A DNA stretch of 64,000 bases from Anagrus nilaparvatae (lineage: Eukaryota > Arthropoda > Insecta > Hymenoptera > Mymaridae), in NCBI GenBank assembly GCA_022575985.1, contig JAKSXM010000142.1, forward strand, positions 6,698,001 through 6,762,000. Direction: 5' to 3'. How positions within the stretch are numbered: the first letter of the stretch is position 1; every line of letters begins with the position of its first letter. Both the position numbers and the translations under genes were made by a program. Shown piece by piece: positions 37,901 through 43,765 of the stretch. The notes beneath the pieces were generated by a model. That model did not search any database. It had not been told where the DNA came from and worked only from the letters and a program-made list of their open reading frames with translations.

Positions 37901-40900
37901 GTTGAGAAAAACGTTTTTATGGATGAAAATATTCATTTTTTCACCCCACTATATTTTCCGATTTTCCAATATGGTGGACCAAAAAATACAAAAAAATTGA
38001 ATTTTCTGCATTTAATTCTCTATTGAATTTTTTACATTTAAAATGAAGAAAATTCACTTTTTTGTATTTTTTGGTCCACCATTTTGGAAAATCGGAAAAT
38101 ATGTAATAAAAATTTTTCTCTTGAAAACGTTTCTCTCATCCTCAGAAATCCTCAGGTAATGTAGAAAGTTGCTTGTTAAATTATTTTTAGTCCGCCATCT
38201 TGGAAAATTGGAAAATATGTTGGGGTAAAAAAATTAAAATTTTCCTCTATGAAAACGTTTCTCTCATCCTCAAAAATCCCCAAGTAATGTAAATGTAAAA
38301 AGTTCATTCTATTATATTATTTGGTCCGCCATATTGGAAAATCGGAAAATATAGTGGGGTGAAAAAATGAATATTTTCATCCATAAAAACGTTTTTCTCA
38401 ACCTCAAAAACCCCCCAGGTAATGCAGAAACTTGCTTGTTTAATGCTTTTAGGTCCGCCATCTTGGAAAATCGGAAAATATTTAAATAACCTTTTTGGGT
38501 CAATAATATACCTTATGGTTAACCATTTGGATTATCATATGGAAAACCATTATGGTTCTTTTTGTGCGAGATTTTTTTCTTTTTACCGCCCCCATGTCCT
38601 ACACCACCACTGCCTAGTCCTACACCACCAGGGCCTAGTCCCCTAACTTGCTCTCTCTCTCCCTCTCACCCTACCAGTATACCTTCCGGCTTCGGTAGTG
38701 ATTGAATAATTTTTAGTTATTTCTGTCTTTTGTAAACGCTAGGTTAACAGTACCCCTTCCTTTAATTTTATTTAAATTTTATCCCCTTTAAGCTCAAAAT
38801 TGTTGATTTTTTAGCATGTACACCGAATAAATACTTATAACTGGTTTGTGTAAACACAACCTAAATGCATGGGACATGTTTACTGCAGCAGACGGCTAGG
38901 TATAATGCATAAATGTTCTGCAATATTACAATTCAATTTTCTGTAATTTGTAAATATCAACTTTACTAAATTTTAAGTTTAGAAACCTAATTTAGAAACC
39001 CAAATGATTCTGATTCTCTAAACCTGGATTATTGTAATTCTCTAAATATGAATTATTCCAAGTCCAATTTGATCCCCACCACTTAAATGGGACTTTGACT
39101 TTTGGATCTTCGACACAATTACATTGGACGACATTATAGGACTTAGAAAATATTTTTTAAACCAAAAAAATGCAACCATGTGTAGAATCGAAATTCCCTT
39201 ATTCAAAGATAAAAATTTTTATCCATAAAATAAATTAAAAATTTATCCATAATATATACTATAGAAAGAGAATATATTTCAATTCATAATAATATATAAT
39301 AAAGCTTTTCTATTACGTATCATGTCAAAAGAAATTCCAATGGGAAATTTGCTGAGCTTATACAAATTCTAAAAAAAAAAACTTACAATGAGAAAATTTA
39401 TAAAACTTTTATTACACAAACATTGCTGTAAGCATGCTATGTAAATAATTTTAAAATATTCATGAAAATTATAGTTTTCTATTAGTTTTTATTTCAAATT
39501 TTTTTTTTTTTAATGGAAAATTCGCTTTTCGATAAATGTTCAATAAATTTTAAAATAAGTAAGCTACAGATGTTTCAAAACATTTGATTTCTGTGTTTAT
39601 GTTGTTTTTTATTGCGTTGGGTTGAGCATGAAAGAATTTTATGAGATATAAATTTTAGTTAGTTTCTGAGGAAAAATAAAAAATGAAAAAAGAAAATAAA
39701 TTTTACCAGGTAAAAATTAATTTCTAAAGTTATAAATGACCTTATGCAAATTTAATGTAACCTCAATATAGAAACGAAATTCCAAGATTAAAATGAACTT
39801 GTAGGTTTAAACTTAAGTAAATTAAATTCCTAATTACATTAAAATCTCGTTAAATAGAAAATTAGTCAAATAAATTTTTTACTAAAATAAACTTTTATGT
39901 AGATTTTATTTAACTATTTTACAATTTCCATAATAAAATCTCGACTCTAGTCAAAGTAACCAAAAATAAACGTCAATCAAAAACCATAAAACATTTGCTA
40001 AACAAATTTACCAAGCTTAATCTCTAGCCTGAATAACCATGCTTAAGTAAATTTCATTGAATTTTGTATAATTCGATTAGAATATAAATTAATATAAATT
40101 TTTAGAGTTGTTGACCGTCATTATTATATTAAGGTAAGCTCTTTAAAATACCTGAACTATAACACAGGAATTCCGTTTGAAAACTAAAATAACACGTATA
40201 TAGCAAGTACATTTACAAAATTTTCAAATACCAGATATGAATATATGGACATATCTGGATAATTTAAACTAAGGAAAAAAAATTCAAAAAAATTAAGAAA
40301 AGGGAAAAAATTCAAGCATTAATTTCAGACACAAGAAGAATTATTGTCAAAATTTCAAAATTTCAAAACCAATCTGGAACAATAAATTTAAAATATAACA
40401 AACAGATATTTTGTATCTAAATATTTTTGCATAGATCCATGTATACATTCTATTTATTTATTATGCCTGTGTTTGTTTAAAATTCTTATTAAACTAACAT
40501 AGTAATTATTCATAAAGGGCTTAGTATACTAGAAATAACTTGCATGACAAATTCCTTCATGAATAAATATGTAATAACATCAAAATTTAAATAGAAATTA
40601 ATTGTGCAATCAACAAACCTGTTTATAAAGTTCTCTAGTCGAAAATGGCAACCATAAAGTTGGTAATTTTATGGAAGCTCCAGCAGTAACAAGAAATCTA
40701 GCCGCCGATCCACCACCAATAACAATACTCAATACTGTTTTTCCAGCCTCAATAACTTGGCAGTAATTATCTAAGAATTCTGTTGGATAAATCTTGGAAT
40801 CAGGAGGTTTCCTCACTGATTTGCCATTGATAAAAGCTATCTCGACGTCCGCATGAGCTAACTCTTTTAGGGCTTCTTCCCAACCTTTTTGTATCGCAGG

Positions 40901-41098
40901 TTCTAAAAATTTTGTAATACCTGGTTGCGCAAATGACAATGCTATACGCCACGTGACTTGTGATTTTGATTTTGATTTGCCGGGAGTTGGTGACGCAACA
41001 CCTCCCACTCCTCGGCCGAGACATATAATTAAATACAGTGCTGCCACTAGCAGGAACCAATCGTTTCTCGGACGTAGCATCTTTTCTTCTCCCACCAT
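7063..41098 (-). CDS. Nmdar2: NMDA receptor subunit GluN2-type (Nmdar2), complete 7-exon coding gene
   Basis: The gene encodes the glutamate-binding type of subunit of a heteromeric, ligand-gated cation channel at the neuronal plasma membrane. The coding sequence joins 41098-40619, 11786-10765, 9985-9121, 9053-8704, 8636-8276, 8204-8134 and 7915-7063 on the minus strand. All introns have GT/AG ends and the phases are compatible, giving 1333 residues. Order of parts: signal peptide (about 1-28), amino-terminal domain (about 40-480), S1 (about 540-670), M1 (683-703), pore loop (721-736), M3 with the SYTANIAAL gating motif (765-773), S2 (about 790-925), M4 (about 931-954) and a cytoplasmic tail of about 380 residues. 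The channel signature SYTAN, the S/T/R ligand triad (Ser638, Thr640, Arg643), Asp844 and the S2 cysteine pair (Cys858, Cys912) are seen directly. Assignment to GluN2 rather than GluN1 rests on overall resemblance to insect Nmdar2 proteins. Intron 1 is 28.8 kb; the others are 67-779 bases. Confidence 0.93.
8134..8204 (-). CDS. Nmdar2: Nmdar2 coding exon 6: basic microexon of the tail
   Basis: This 71-base exon encodes 23 residues, 1027-1049 (KEHEQRRRRRSKAQFFEMIQ and three more), plus two bases of Lys1050. The acceptor is TTCCAG|AAGGAA and the donor CGCAA|GTTAGT. It is too short to show up as a long open frame, but its phases fit exactly between exons 5 and 7. The five-arginine run just inside the membrane could act as an ER-retention or lipid-binding patch; that is inference from composition. 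The heptad-like continuation into exon 7 (EIRKVQQEEKKQAAAAQ) could be a short coiled coil. Confidence 0.88.
8276..8636 (-). CDS. Nmdar2: Nmdar2 coding exon 5: end of S2, M4 and proximal tail
   Basis: This exon encodes the last base of Trp906 and residues 907-1026. The acceptor is TTACAG|GTATGG. The end is set at AAAAGG|GTACGG because this keeps phase 0 into exon 6. It begins YGGLPCFGVEAGYHND, with Cys912, then M4 at about 931-954 (GIASVAGVFCLLGLGMVVGI) and a cytoplasmic segment LYRFINCVELVSPHHAARE that is well conserved in insect NMDA receptors. An alternative upstream donor at the GTGTAA in this stretch exists but would break the frame. Confidence 0.93.
8704..9053 (-). CDS. Nmdar2: Nmdar2 coding exon 4: S2 ligand-binding lobe
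   Basis: This exon encodes residues 790-905 and two bases of Trp906. The acceptor is TTTAG|ATTTTG, phase 0 after exon 3; the donor is AAATG|GTAAGC. It starts ILSQRVGAPKSSAAEYYV, the S2 entry loop. Asp844, in IADTPILDYY, aligns with the aspartate that binds the ligand amino group in NMDA receptors. Cys858 is the partner of Cys912 (next exon) in the conserved S2 disulfide. The loop SSAAEYYV looks more like GluN1 (SSVDIY) than mammalian GluN2 (GSTERN), so ligand preference should not be assumed from vertebrates. The introns on both sides are only 67 bases. Confidence 0.95.
9121..9985 (-). CDS. Nmdar2: Nmdar2 coding exon 3: S1 lobe, M1, pore loop and M3
   Basis: This exon encodes the last base of codon 501 and residues 502-789. 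The acceptor is TTGCAG|ATGGAC, and AG+A restores Arg501; the donor is CGCAGT|GTAAGT. It holds the S1 lobe with cysteines near 564-579, the ligand-contact segment PISVTSRRVEVVDF (636-649), M1 (683-703), the re-entrant pore loop (721-736, SIASALWVMWGLLCGH) and M3 with SYTANIAALI (765-774). By family knowledge Ser638, Thr640 and Arg643 align with the residues of mammalian GluN2 that hold the glutamate alpha-carboxyl group. The pore apex reads GLLCGH and has no asparagine where mammalian GluN2 has the N/N+1 pair. Confidence 0.95.
9986..10764 (-). other. Nmdar2 intron 2 (779 bp)
   Basis: Flanked by GTATGC and TTTTTTGCAG on the minus strand. It contains AT-rich sequence with a few GC-richer words (CGCAACGGAAGG at 10400 and CGCAACGGCAGG at 10547, a probable degenerate direct repeat of about 150 bases). 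No coding content. Confidence 0.8.
10765..11786 (-). CDS. Nmdar2: Nmdar2 coding exon 2: main part of the amino-terminal domain
   Basis: This exon encodes residues 161-500 plus two bases of codon 501. The acceptor is TTTCAG|GCTGAA, in phase 0 with exon 1; the donor is TTAAG|GTATGC. The peptide begins AEQGTLETRLSSSSEEMG and carries the typical clamshell segments (HWHAFTLLIDTTLLPINH at 189-206; GGRFLWLWLDLKAEL near 270-284). N-glycosylation sequons are seen at Asn211 (NQS), Asn227 (NKT), Asn460 (NFS) and Asn496 (NKT). A strongly basic run (RRRKRTLIRRKK, about 346-357) followed by an acidic DDDD run (366-369) is unusual for the fold and looks like an insect-lineage insertion. Intron 2 is 779 bases. 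Confidence 0.92.
12232..12660 (+). repeat. Left terminal inverted repeat of the 7.9 kb element
   Basis: Pairs with 19816-20142 and 18020-18310. It shares near-identical stretches such as TTTTGACAACAAAACTTTC and GAAAATCATTGAGAAATTAA in inverted form. Confidence 0.75.
12661..14830. other. Interior of the 7.9 kb element, left part, no gene
   Basis: AT-rich. It contains a tight GC hairpin TGCGCTTCGCGCA at 13366-13378, a GC-richer islet at 13920-14005 (CGCCGCCCACCAGCAG, GGTGGGCCTCCATCGG) and, at 14530-14620, G-rich words (TTTAAGGGAGGGGGGATCAA) shared with 49740-49845. Confidence 0.45.
14831..16220. mobile_element. Foldback element, 1.39 kb near-complete palindrome
   Basis: The left end ATGAGTAATTCTCAGTGTAA pairs with TTACACTAAGAATTACTCAT at the right. 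Complementarity continues all the way to the centre near 15530 (for example CGAAATGGCAGCTGTTTTTC at 14977 with its inverse at 16055-16080). Arms are about 690 bases. Open frames inside are artefacts of the palindrome and no protein is recognised. One end directly abuts the GC-loop repeat at 16261. Confidence 0.75.
16261..16470 (+). repeat. GC-loop hairpin repeat, copy 1
   Basis: The core hairpin 16365-16444 has arms AAAGAATGTCCCAGATCGCA and TGTGATCTGGGCCATTCTTT around a GC-rich loop CCTCGGCTTCGCCTCGG. The outer parts CGGCCAGAAAGCACATATTTCCCGG and CGCGGCCTAGAATAAAAGTATA match copies at 42597 and 61740. Confidence 0.75.
16905..16995 (+). repeat. GC-loop hairpin repeat, copy 2 (centre deleted)
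   Basis: AAAGAATGACCCAAATCGCA at 16921 is followed at once by AACTGCGGTCATCCTTTATT, so the loop with the CTCGGCTTCGCC motif is missing. The outer tail CGGGCCTAGGATCGTAATATACTA is shared with the copy at 42597. Confidence 0.65.
17015..17295 (+). repeat. GC-loop hairpin repeat, copy 3
   Basis: The core starts at AAAGAATGGCCCAGATCGCA (17095) and ends ACTGCGATCTGGGGTATTTT. The loop reads CCGAGGCGAAGCCGAGGA. Flanks carry extra GC-rich words (GTTGCGGGGCGAAAAAAGTG). Confidence 0.7.
17296..18019. other. Interior of the 7.9 kb element, right part, no gene
   Basis: A GC-rich mini-repeat CTCGCTCGCTACGCTCGCTC sits at 17340-17360. The rest is AT-rich, with no open frame. Confidence 0.4.
18441..18540 (+). 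repeat. GC-loop hairpin repeat, truncated copy 4
   Basis: CGCTACGCGTCCGGCAAAGACGTGTTTTCTCGCCACAG matches 42624-42661, and the match continues to AATGACCCAAATCAAAGTTT. The hairpin core is lost where the inner inverted repeat starts. A shred of the 3' tail reappears near 19750-19785. Confidence 0.6.
19044..19072. repeat. GC-only palindrome with TTCG loop
   Basis: GGCCGGGGGGGCC, TTCG, GCCCCCCCGGCC forms a perfect stem of about 12 pairs with a TTCG loop in DNA that is otherwise strongly AT-rich. It would form an extremely stable hairpin. It sits midway between the short repeats GATATCCACGATGTCC (18977) and TGGATATCGTGGATATTCC (19124). Confidence 0.8.
19203..19505 (+). repeat. Tandem repeat, about 122 bp unit, 2.5 copies
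   Basis: Units begin AAACCGATATCATATTCGT near 19205, 19326 and 19448 and share CAGCGACCCAAAAAACATAA and TTGCCTATTGCGGGCA. The CGACCCAAAAAAC word is shared with the tandem array at 23940-24635. Confidence 0.8.
19816..20142 (-). repeat. Right terminal inverted repeat of the 7.9 kb element (outer part)
   Basis: Inverted copy of 12232-12490. It has an extra stretch of about 50 bases near 20050-20110 relative to the left arm. High identity suggests recent insertion or gene conversion between the arms. Confidence 0.75.
20143..23935. other. Intron 1 filler, AT-rich, nothing recognised
   Basis: No open frame or repeat that I can support. A short (AG)n run lies near 22770-22788. Confidence 0.5.
23936..24635 (+). 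repeat. Satellite-like tandem array, about 135-190 bp units, five copies
   Basis: Units start with ATTATTCAGAAAAAATTCACC or variants at about 23941, 24133, 24286, 24420 and 24570. They share CTTGATTATCGACCCAAAAAA, GGACCTAATCTGATCGCACA and GTTTTTGCTAATTTAAGGGTG. The last copy is the most diverged. Confidence 0.8.
24795..24860 (+). repeat. Fragment of the 38830/49680 repeat family
   Basis: TAACACACAAACCAGTTATAAG followed by TTTTTTTTTCCTAATGGC resembles 50110-50165 (ACACAAACCGGTTATAAG...TTTTCCTAATTT). Confidence 0.5.
24861..26076. other. Intron 1 filler, AT-rich, nothing recognised
   Basis: No open frame or repeat that I can support. Confidence 0.45.
26077..26508 (-). CDS. Unrecognised open region in intron 1, two strands open
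   Basis: A 143-codon minus-strand frame (ATG at 26508, stop at 26077) and a 118-codon plus-strand frame (26081-26437) overlap almost fully, unusual for such AT-rich sequence. The minus product is hydrophobic in the middle (INIHLPILTAIVIKILIMLR, FAFALLEIILLFFSSHFIG, LLAIVDIFAVLIV) and basic at the end, as a small two- or three-helix membrane protein would be. I recognise no family. The plus frame is basic and less membrane-like. It could be a nested gene, a decayed exon of a transposon or chance; a similar open stretch lies at 27604-27798. Confidence 0.2.
   Translation of the reverse strand: MNINVQKGTLSITRKSQKLKFLIFYSREEILINIHLPILTAIVIKILIMLRCPIFAFALLEIILLFFSSHFIGKLFAKLLAIVDIFAVLIVSEIRIKAFSGKILIMEENGSKDIFKRPRRVMVKQRIKPFSKTALGFKIKISI
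26509..31377. other. Intron 1 filler with a diverged repeat near 30240-30720
   Basis: Mostly AT-rich. A poly(T) run lies at 26968-26990. Positions 27604-27798 are open on plus (64 codons) and also on minus, with no recognised product. Positions 30240-30720 (TCTAGGTCACGACAGGC, ACTTATCCGAATATAGC) are a diverged copy of 5080-5470. Confidence 0.4.
31378..32435. mobile_element. Inverted-repeat element, arms about 165 bp
   Basis: Left arm TAGAGTGATTCCTAGTGAAT...AAGCCCAGGGCGAATTTTTG (31381-31505) is inverted at 32270-32432. The right arm carries an extra insert (GCCGGTGTCGGCGACCCGAG, about 32375-32394). The interior holds a two-copy direct repeat of about 175 bases (TTTAGGCTTTAATGTAAACG at 31918, TTTAGGCTTTAGTATAAACG at 32094). 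No protein is recognised. Confidence 0.7.
32436..33729. other. Intron 1 filler, AT-rich
   Basis: No coding signal. Homopolymer runs (T20 near 33187) only. Confidence 0.45.
33730..34592. mobile_element. 863-bp TIR DNA element, non-autonomous
   Basis: Left terminus GATCCCGGTCGAGAAACGTT (33730) and right terminus ending AACATTCTCGACCGGGATC (34592) form TIRs of about 30 bases, with CACGCAAAG / CTTTTTGCGTG next to them. The subterminal parts are rich in CG-containing words (ACGATCGTACGCACGC, TCGTCTCGCGATTG) that stand out from the AT-rich centre. No target duplication is obvious and there is no transposase. Confidence 0.7.
34593..37599. other. Intron 1 filler, AT-rich, no supported gene
   Basis: Short frames at 34674-34871, 35198-35529 and 36606-36809 have low-complexity products and no family resemblance. 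Positions 34700-34830 hold an imperfect inverted pair (GTATGGTCC...AGACCATATTGG). Confidence 0.4.
37600..38702. mobile_element. 1.1 kb foldback element, near-perfect palindrome
   Basis: The left end GTGATTTACCGAAGCCGGAA is inverted at the right (TTCCGGCTTCGGTAGTGATT). Arms of about 390 bases are nearly identical: a 66-codon frame at 37800-38000 (plus) and a 63-codon frame at 38312-38503 (minus) differ at only a handful of residues. Each arm carries a Gly-rich frame (GLGPGGVGLGSGGVGHGGG) from a tandem of TGGTGGTGTAGGACTAGGC, and copies of the word CCGCCATCTTGGAAAATCGG that recur about every 110-135 bases (38079, 38189, 38321, 38451). No transposase. Arm identity implies recent origin or conversion. 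Confidence 0.8.
38830..39180 (-). repeat. Interspersed repeat, minus copy of the 49680-50145 family
   Basis: ATAACTGGTTTGTGTAAACA and CAACCTAAATGCATGGGACA are the inverse of 50080-50130. Following sequence (AAACCTGGATTATTGTAATTCTC, CCAAGTCCAATTTGATCCCC) matches 49850-49990 in inverse. Confidence 0.65.
39181..40618. other. Intron 1 start side, AT-rich, nothing recognised
   Basis: No repeat or coding signal that I can support in the 1.4 kb next to the exon 1 donor. Confidence 0.45.
40619..41098 (-). CDS. Nmdar2: Nmdar2 coding exon 1: signal peptide and start of the amino-terminal domain
   Basis: This exon encodes residues 1-160 and ends in phase 0 at CAG|GTTTGT. The start at 41098 is preferred because it is the first ATG in frame in a good context (CGAATGG); Met7 is a possible alternative. 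Residues 14-27 (WFLLVAALYLIICL) form a hydrophobic signal-peptide core after a basic N-terminus. From about residue 48 (VTWRIALSFAQPG) the sequence is the first lobe of the periplasmic-binding-protein-like amino-terminal domain, including IGGGSAARFLVTAGASIKLP near 125-145. The exon is visibly richer in GC than the intron beside it. Confidence 0.93.
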
Positions 41099-41172
41099 TC
41101 GGTCGCGTCACCCCCCACTCCACTCAATCTTTCTTATCAATGGCTATTCTTAGGTCATTCTCGCATTTGTTT
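41099..41172 (-). other. Nmdar2: Nmdar2 5' leader next to the start, with probable acceptor of a leader intron
   Basis: On the minus strand, ATTTATTTACAG|AAAC at 41173 looks like a splice acceptor, which would make 41172-41099 the 5' UTR part of exon 1, with one or more noncoding exons further upstream. The stretch is GC-richer than the DNA beyond 41175. It contains two tiny upstream ORFs (see separate entry). Without transcript data a start of transcription inside this stretch cannot be excluded. Confidence 0.5.
41150..41166 (-). promoter_or_regulatory. Two overlapping minimal upstream ORFs in the Nmdar2 leader
   Basis: Minus strand reads ATGCGAGAATGACCTAA. The first ORF (41166-41155) codes Met-Arg-Glu-stop, the second (41158-41150) Met-Thr-stop, and they overlap at ATGA. 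Both lie about 50 bases before the main ATG. If they are in the mRNA they would reduce or regulate initiation at the receptor start codon. Confidence 0.4.
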
Positions 41173-42349
41173 CTGTAAATAAATAAAATTTATATCAATT
41201 ATCATCATTGAAAAAAAATGATTATTCATAAAAGTTTATAAGATATCGATATATTTTAATAAAATAAAAAAAGTTCGTCTGTAACTTTTCTTACACTATT
41301 TTTCGAAAACTTTTATTTTTATTGAAAATACTTTTTTTTTCTTATTGTATAGAATAGTAAGCGAACTTATATACAGAAGCGATATCGCCCCTAGGGAGTA
41401 CAAAACTATTTGAAGATAAAAAAGACCAAGATTTTTTTTCATCCCTCACAAGTTTATTGACGAGCATTCTCATACTCGCAAAACTAAAAGCCATTTCAAA
41501 ATGTCTCTTTTTTTAGCTCTAGCTTATGGTCGAATATTATACTGTATTAGATATAATTTTTTATATATACTTATAAAAAATATACTTTTTTCACATAAAA
41601 GAATTCGCCCACACAGCAACAGTAAGAAATTTATAAATTTATTTACTCACACAATGTAATTTGCTTGCATTTTTTTATTTATTTTTTTGTTGATGTTGAA
41701 TTATCAAGAGAGAAATAATATATAGGGTCGTATATATGTATATTTTTTTATACAACTGATGGTTGGAATTCTATAGTATTGTTGCGAAGCGAGTGTAAAT
41801 GATGGAAATACATTTCAAGCAGATAATTTTTTATATGTGAAATTTATAATGTACGAGAAAAAATTCTATTGATTTTTTTTATTAATTAATATTTTGTGAC
41901 TTTTATATATTTCACATGAAATAAAGTCATTCCAAGTTTAATTTTAAATTGGCAAATATAATAATTGTTATTCCTGCAATGTGTAAAGCAGAAAAAGACA
42001 ATTTTTTTCCCCCTTTATATAATAATTCCATTTTTTTCCATAAAAATTTAACTAAAGACACACAAATTCACGACAGCTCATGATAGGGACCCTAGTGATG
42101 TAGAAACTTTCAATCTTAAAGACTTTTACAAACTTTGGTATAGGGTTATTCCTCAAAAATTTATTTCGTTATAAAAAATTTATTAGATGCCCAGACACGC
42201 AAGGGGGTGAAGACCTTTTAAGTGTTTGCAGTGTAATAAGAGTTTTACCCAAATAGGATCATGAGAATAAAGTAATTAATGGTTCAAAAATTTTTTTTAA
42301 ACATGGCTCATTTTGTTCAAAATGGTCTAAAATTGAAAAAAAAGAAGAA
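41173..42349. other. Sequence upstream of the leader acceptor, AT-rich
   Basis: Probable leader intron. No TATA/initiator pair or GC islet stands out next to the gene. Confidence 0.4.

Positions 42350-42391
<42 letters not shown>
42350..42391. repeat. AAT trinucleotide microsatellite
   Basis: About 14 uninterrupted (AAT) units. Likely polymorphic in length. Confidence 0.9.
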
Positions 42392-42596
42392 TTTTTAAGC
42401 ATTATAGTATCAGGATTGCCAACTAAAAGGAATTTTTTTGTTAACTTTACTTTGACAGAATGTCATTTGCAACAATTTAAACGAAATCAAAAATATTTTT
42501 TTTTCTTAGATTGCGAAACTTGAATATGATATCCTTTTTTACCTCAAATGGACCAATAAGCTACAATAACTATAAATAAAGTTTATTTTTTGTACT

Positions 42597-42805
42597 GCGG
42601 CCCGAAAGTAAGTATTTCCCGGACGCTGCGCGTCCGGCAAAGACGTATTTTCTCGCCACAGCCGCAAAAAAATTTTGTGCAATCCTCGGCCATAAACAAA
42701 GAATGACCCAAATCGCAGTTTACCATCCTCGGCTTCGCATCGGAAGGTAATTTACGTGCGATTTGGGCCATTCTTTATTTTTCTGGCCTAGGACCGTAAT
42801 ATACT
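42597..42805 (+). repeat. GC-loop hairpin repeat, copy 5 (most complete)
   Basis: A first palindrome CCGGACGCTGCGCGTCCGG lies at 42619-42637. The core hairpin 42698-42776 pairs AAAGAATGACCCAAATCGCA with TGCGATTTGGGCCATTCTTT. The loop has CCTCGGCTTCGCATCGG. The tail CTGGCCTAGGACCGTAATATACT closes the element. Confidence 0.8.
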
Positions 42806-43164
42806 ATTTTTGAAGTTTTTCAATAGTTTCTATAGGACTAGCTTTAAAAAAATAAATTAGAAGCAGTAGAGTTTCCGAGATTGCAGCTTTCTATGTCATA
42901 GTATGAAAAATACAACTCAATTTTCAAGTTTCCTTAAGAAATTTTACTACAGTACCTTTACCCAGACAAAATTTAGAAACTTTTAAAACGTTGTACAAAA
43001 AAAGAAAATCAAAAACATCGAATTTTAATAAAATAACAAAAACCATTGACGTGATAAAAAAAATAAGTCAAACATCCTATTTACATTTATAATGCTTGTT
43101 TTTTAAAGCTTTTCAGAAATAACTAAAATTTATCTGAAAAAATGGGATAAAGAACAAATTTTCA
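42806..43164. other. AT-rich, nothing recognised
   Basis: No gene or repeat that I can support. Confidence 0.4.
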
Positions 43165-43630
43165 AAAACTTAATCCATTTATATTAGGTTTTTCGAGATC
43201 TCTGTCCCTGTGACTCATATTAATTTAAGTTTTTTACTGTTTCAATCTTTTTCCAGCACCAAAAGAAGAAAAATTCAACAACAAAAATCGGAAAGTTTTC
43301 CATAATACCCCTTTCGATTTTTGGCAAAATAAAAATTGTCGCAAAAATCCGTTTCCCCTATTTCATCAGCAATTTTTTGGTTAGAAAACTTGGTTCCTCA
43401 TGAGTTTTAACTGATTCAACTGGTTTTATGCGATAAAACCAAAATTTATAAAAATGAAAAAATTTTTAAACTCTCTGAAATCCAATTATATCAGGTTTTT
43501 TGGGCTCTTTGACCCGGGTAACCATATTGATTTAAGTTTTTCACTGTTTCAGACTTTTTTCAGTACGAAAAAGCGAGAAATTTGAAGAATAAAAAATCGA
43601 ACATTTTTCCATATACCTTTTTTAATAATT
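43165..43630 (+). repeat. Direct duplication, about 315 bp period, two copies
   Basis: CCATTTATATTAGGTTTTTCG...TTAAGTTTTTTACTGTTTCA at 43173 recurs as CCAATTATATCAGGTTTTTTG...TTAAGTTTTTCACTGTTTCA at 43483, followed in both by a GAAAAATT.. / CCATA-ATACC stretch. Confidence 0.7.
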
Positions 43631-43765
43631 TTAGTAAACGACTATTATTTTTATTTTCAAAATTTATCTCAAGAAAAAAATATTTAATACCCTTCTGAAT
43701 GCAAATACTTATTACTGTCCCTTGGTGCTACGCACCTCGGTTCAGAACCCTTTTTATCCCTAATA
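43622..43765 (-). repeat. Repeat with GGTGCTACGCACC palindrome, minus copy
   Basis: Inverse of 54325-54435: TTTATCTCAAGAAAAAAATATT, then CTTGGTGCTACGCACCTCGG and GTTCAGAACCCTTTT. The GC palindrome 43724-43736 stands out from the AT-rich rest. Confidence 0.7.

Larger units (their letters stand above)
11787..40618 (-). other. Nmdar2: Nmdar2 intron 1, 28.8 kb, repeat-filled
   Basis: The intron has GTTTGT at its 5' end and TTTCAG at its 3' end. The other introns of the coding region are at most 779 bases, so this one holds about 94% of all intronic sequence between coding exons. It is a host for nested mobile elements, listed separately. I saw no additional exon in frame with the receptor inside it. 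Confidence 0.85.

Noticed and set aside
40800..41153. Second minus frame (40800-41123) and a plus frame (40953-41153) over exon 1
   Set aside because: The frame with the signal peptide and amino-terminal domain explains this DNA and splices in phase to exon 2.
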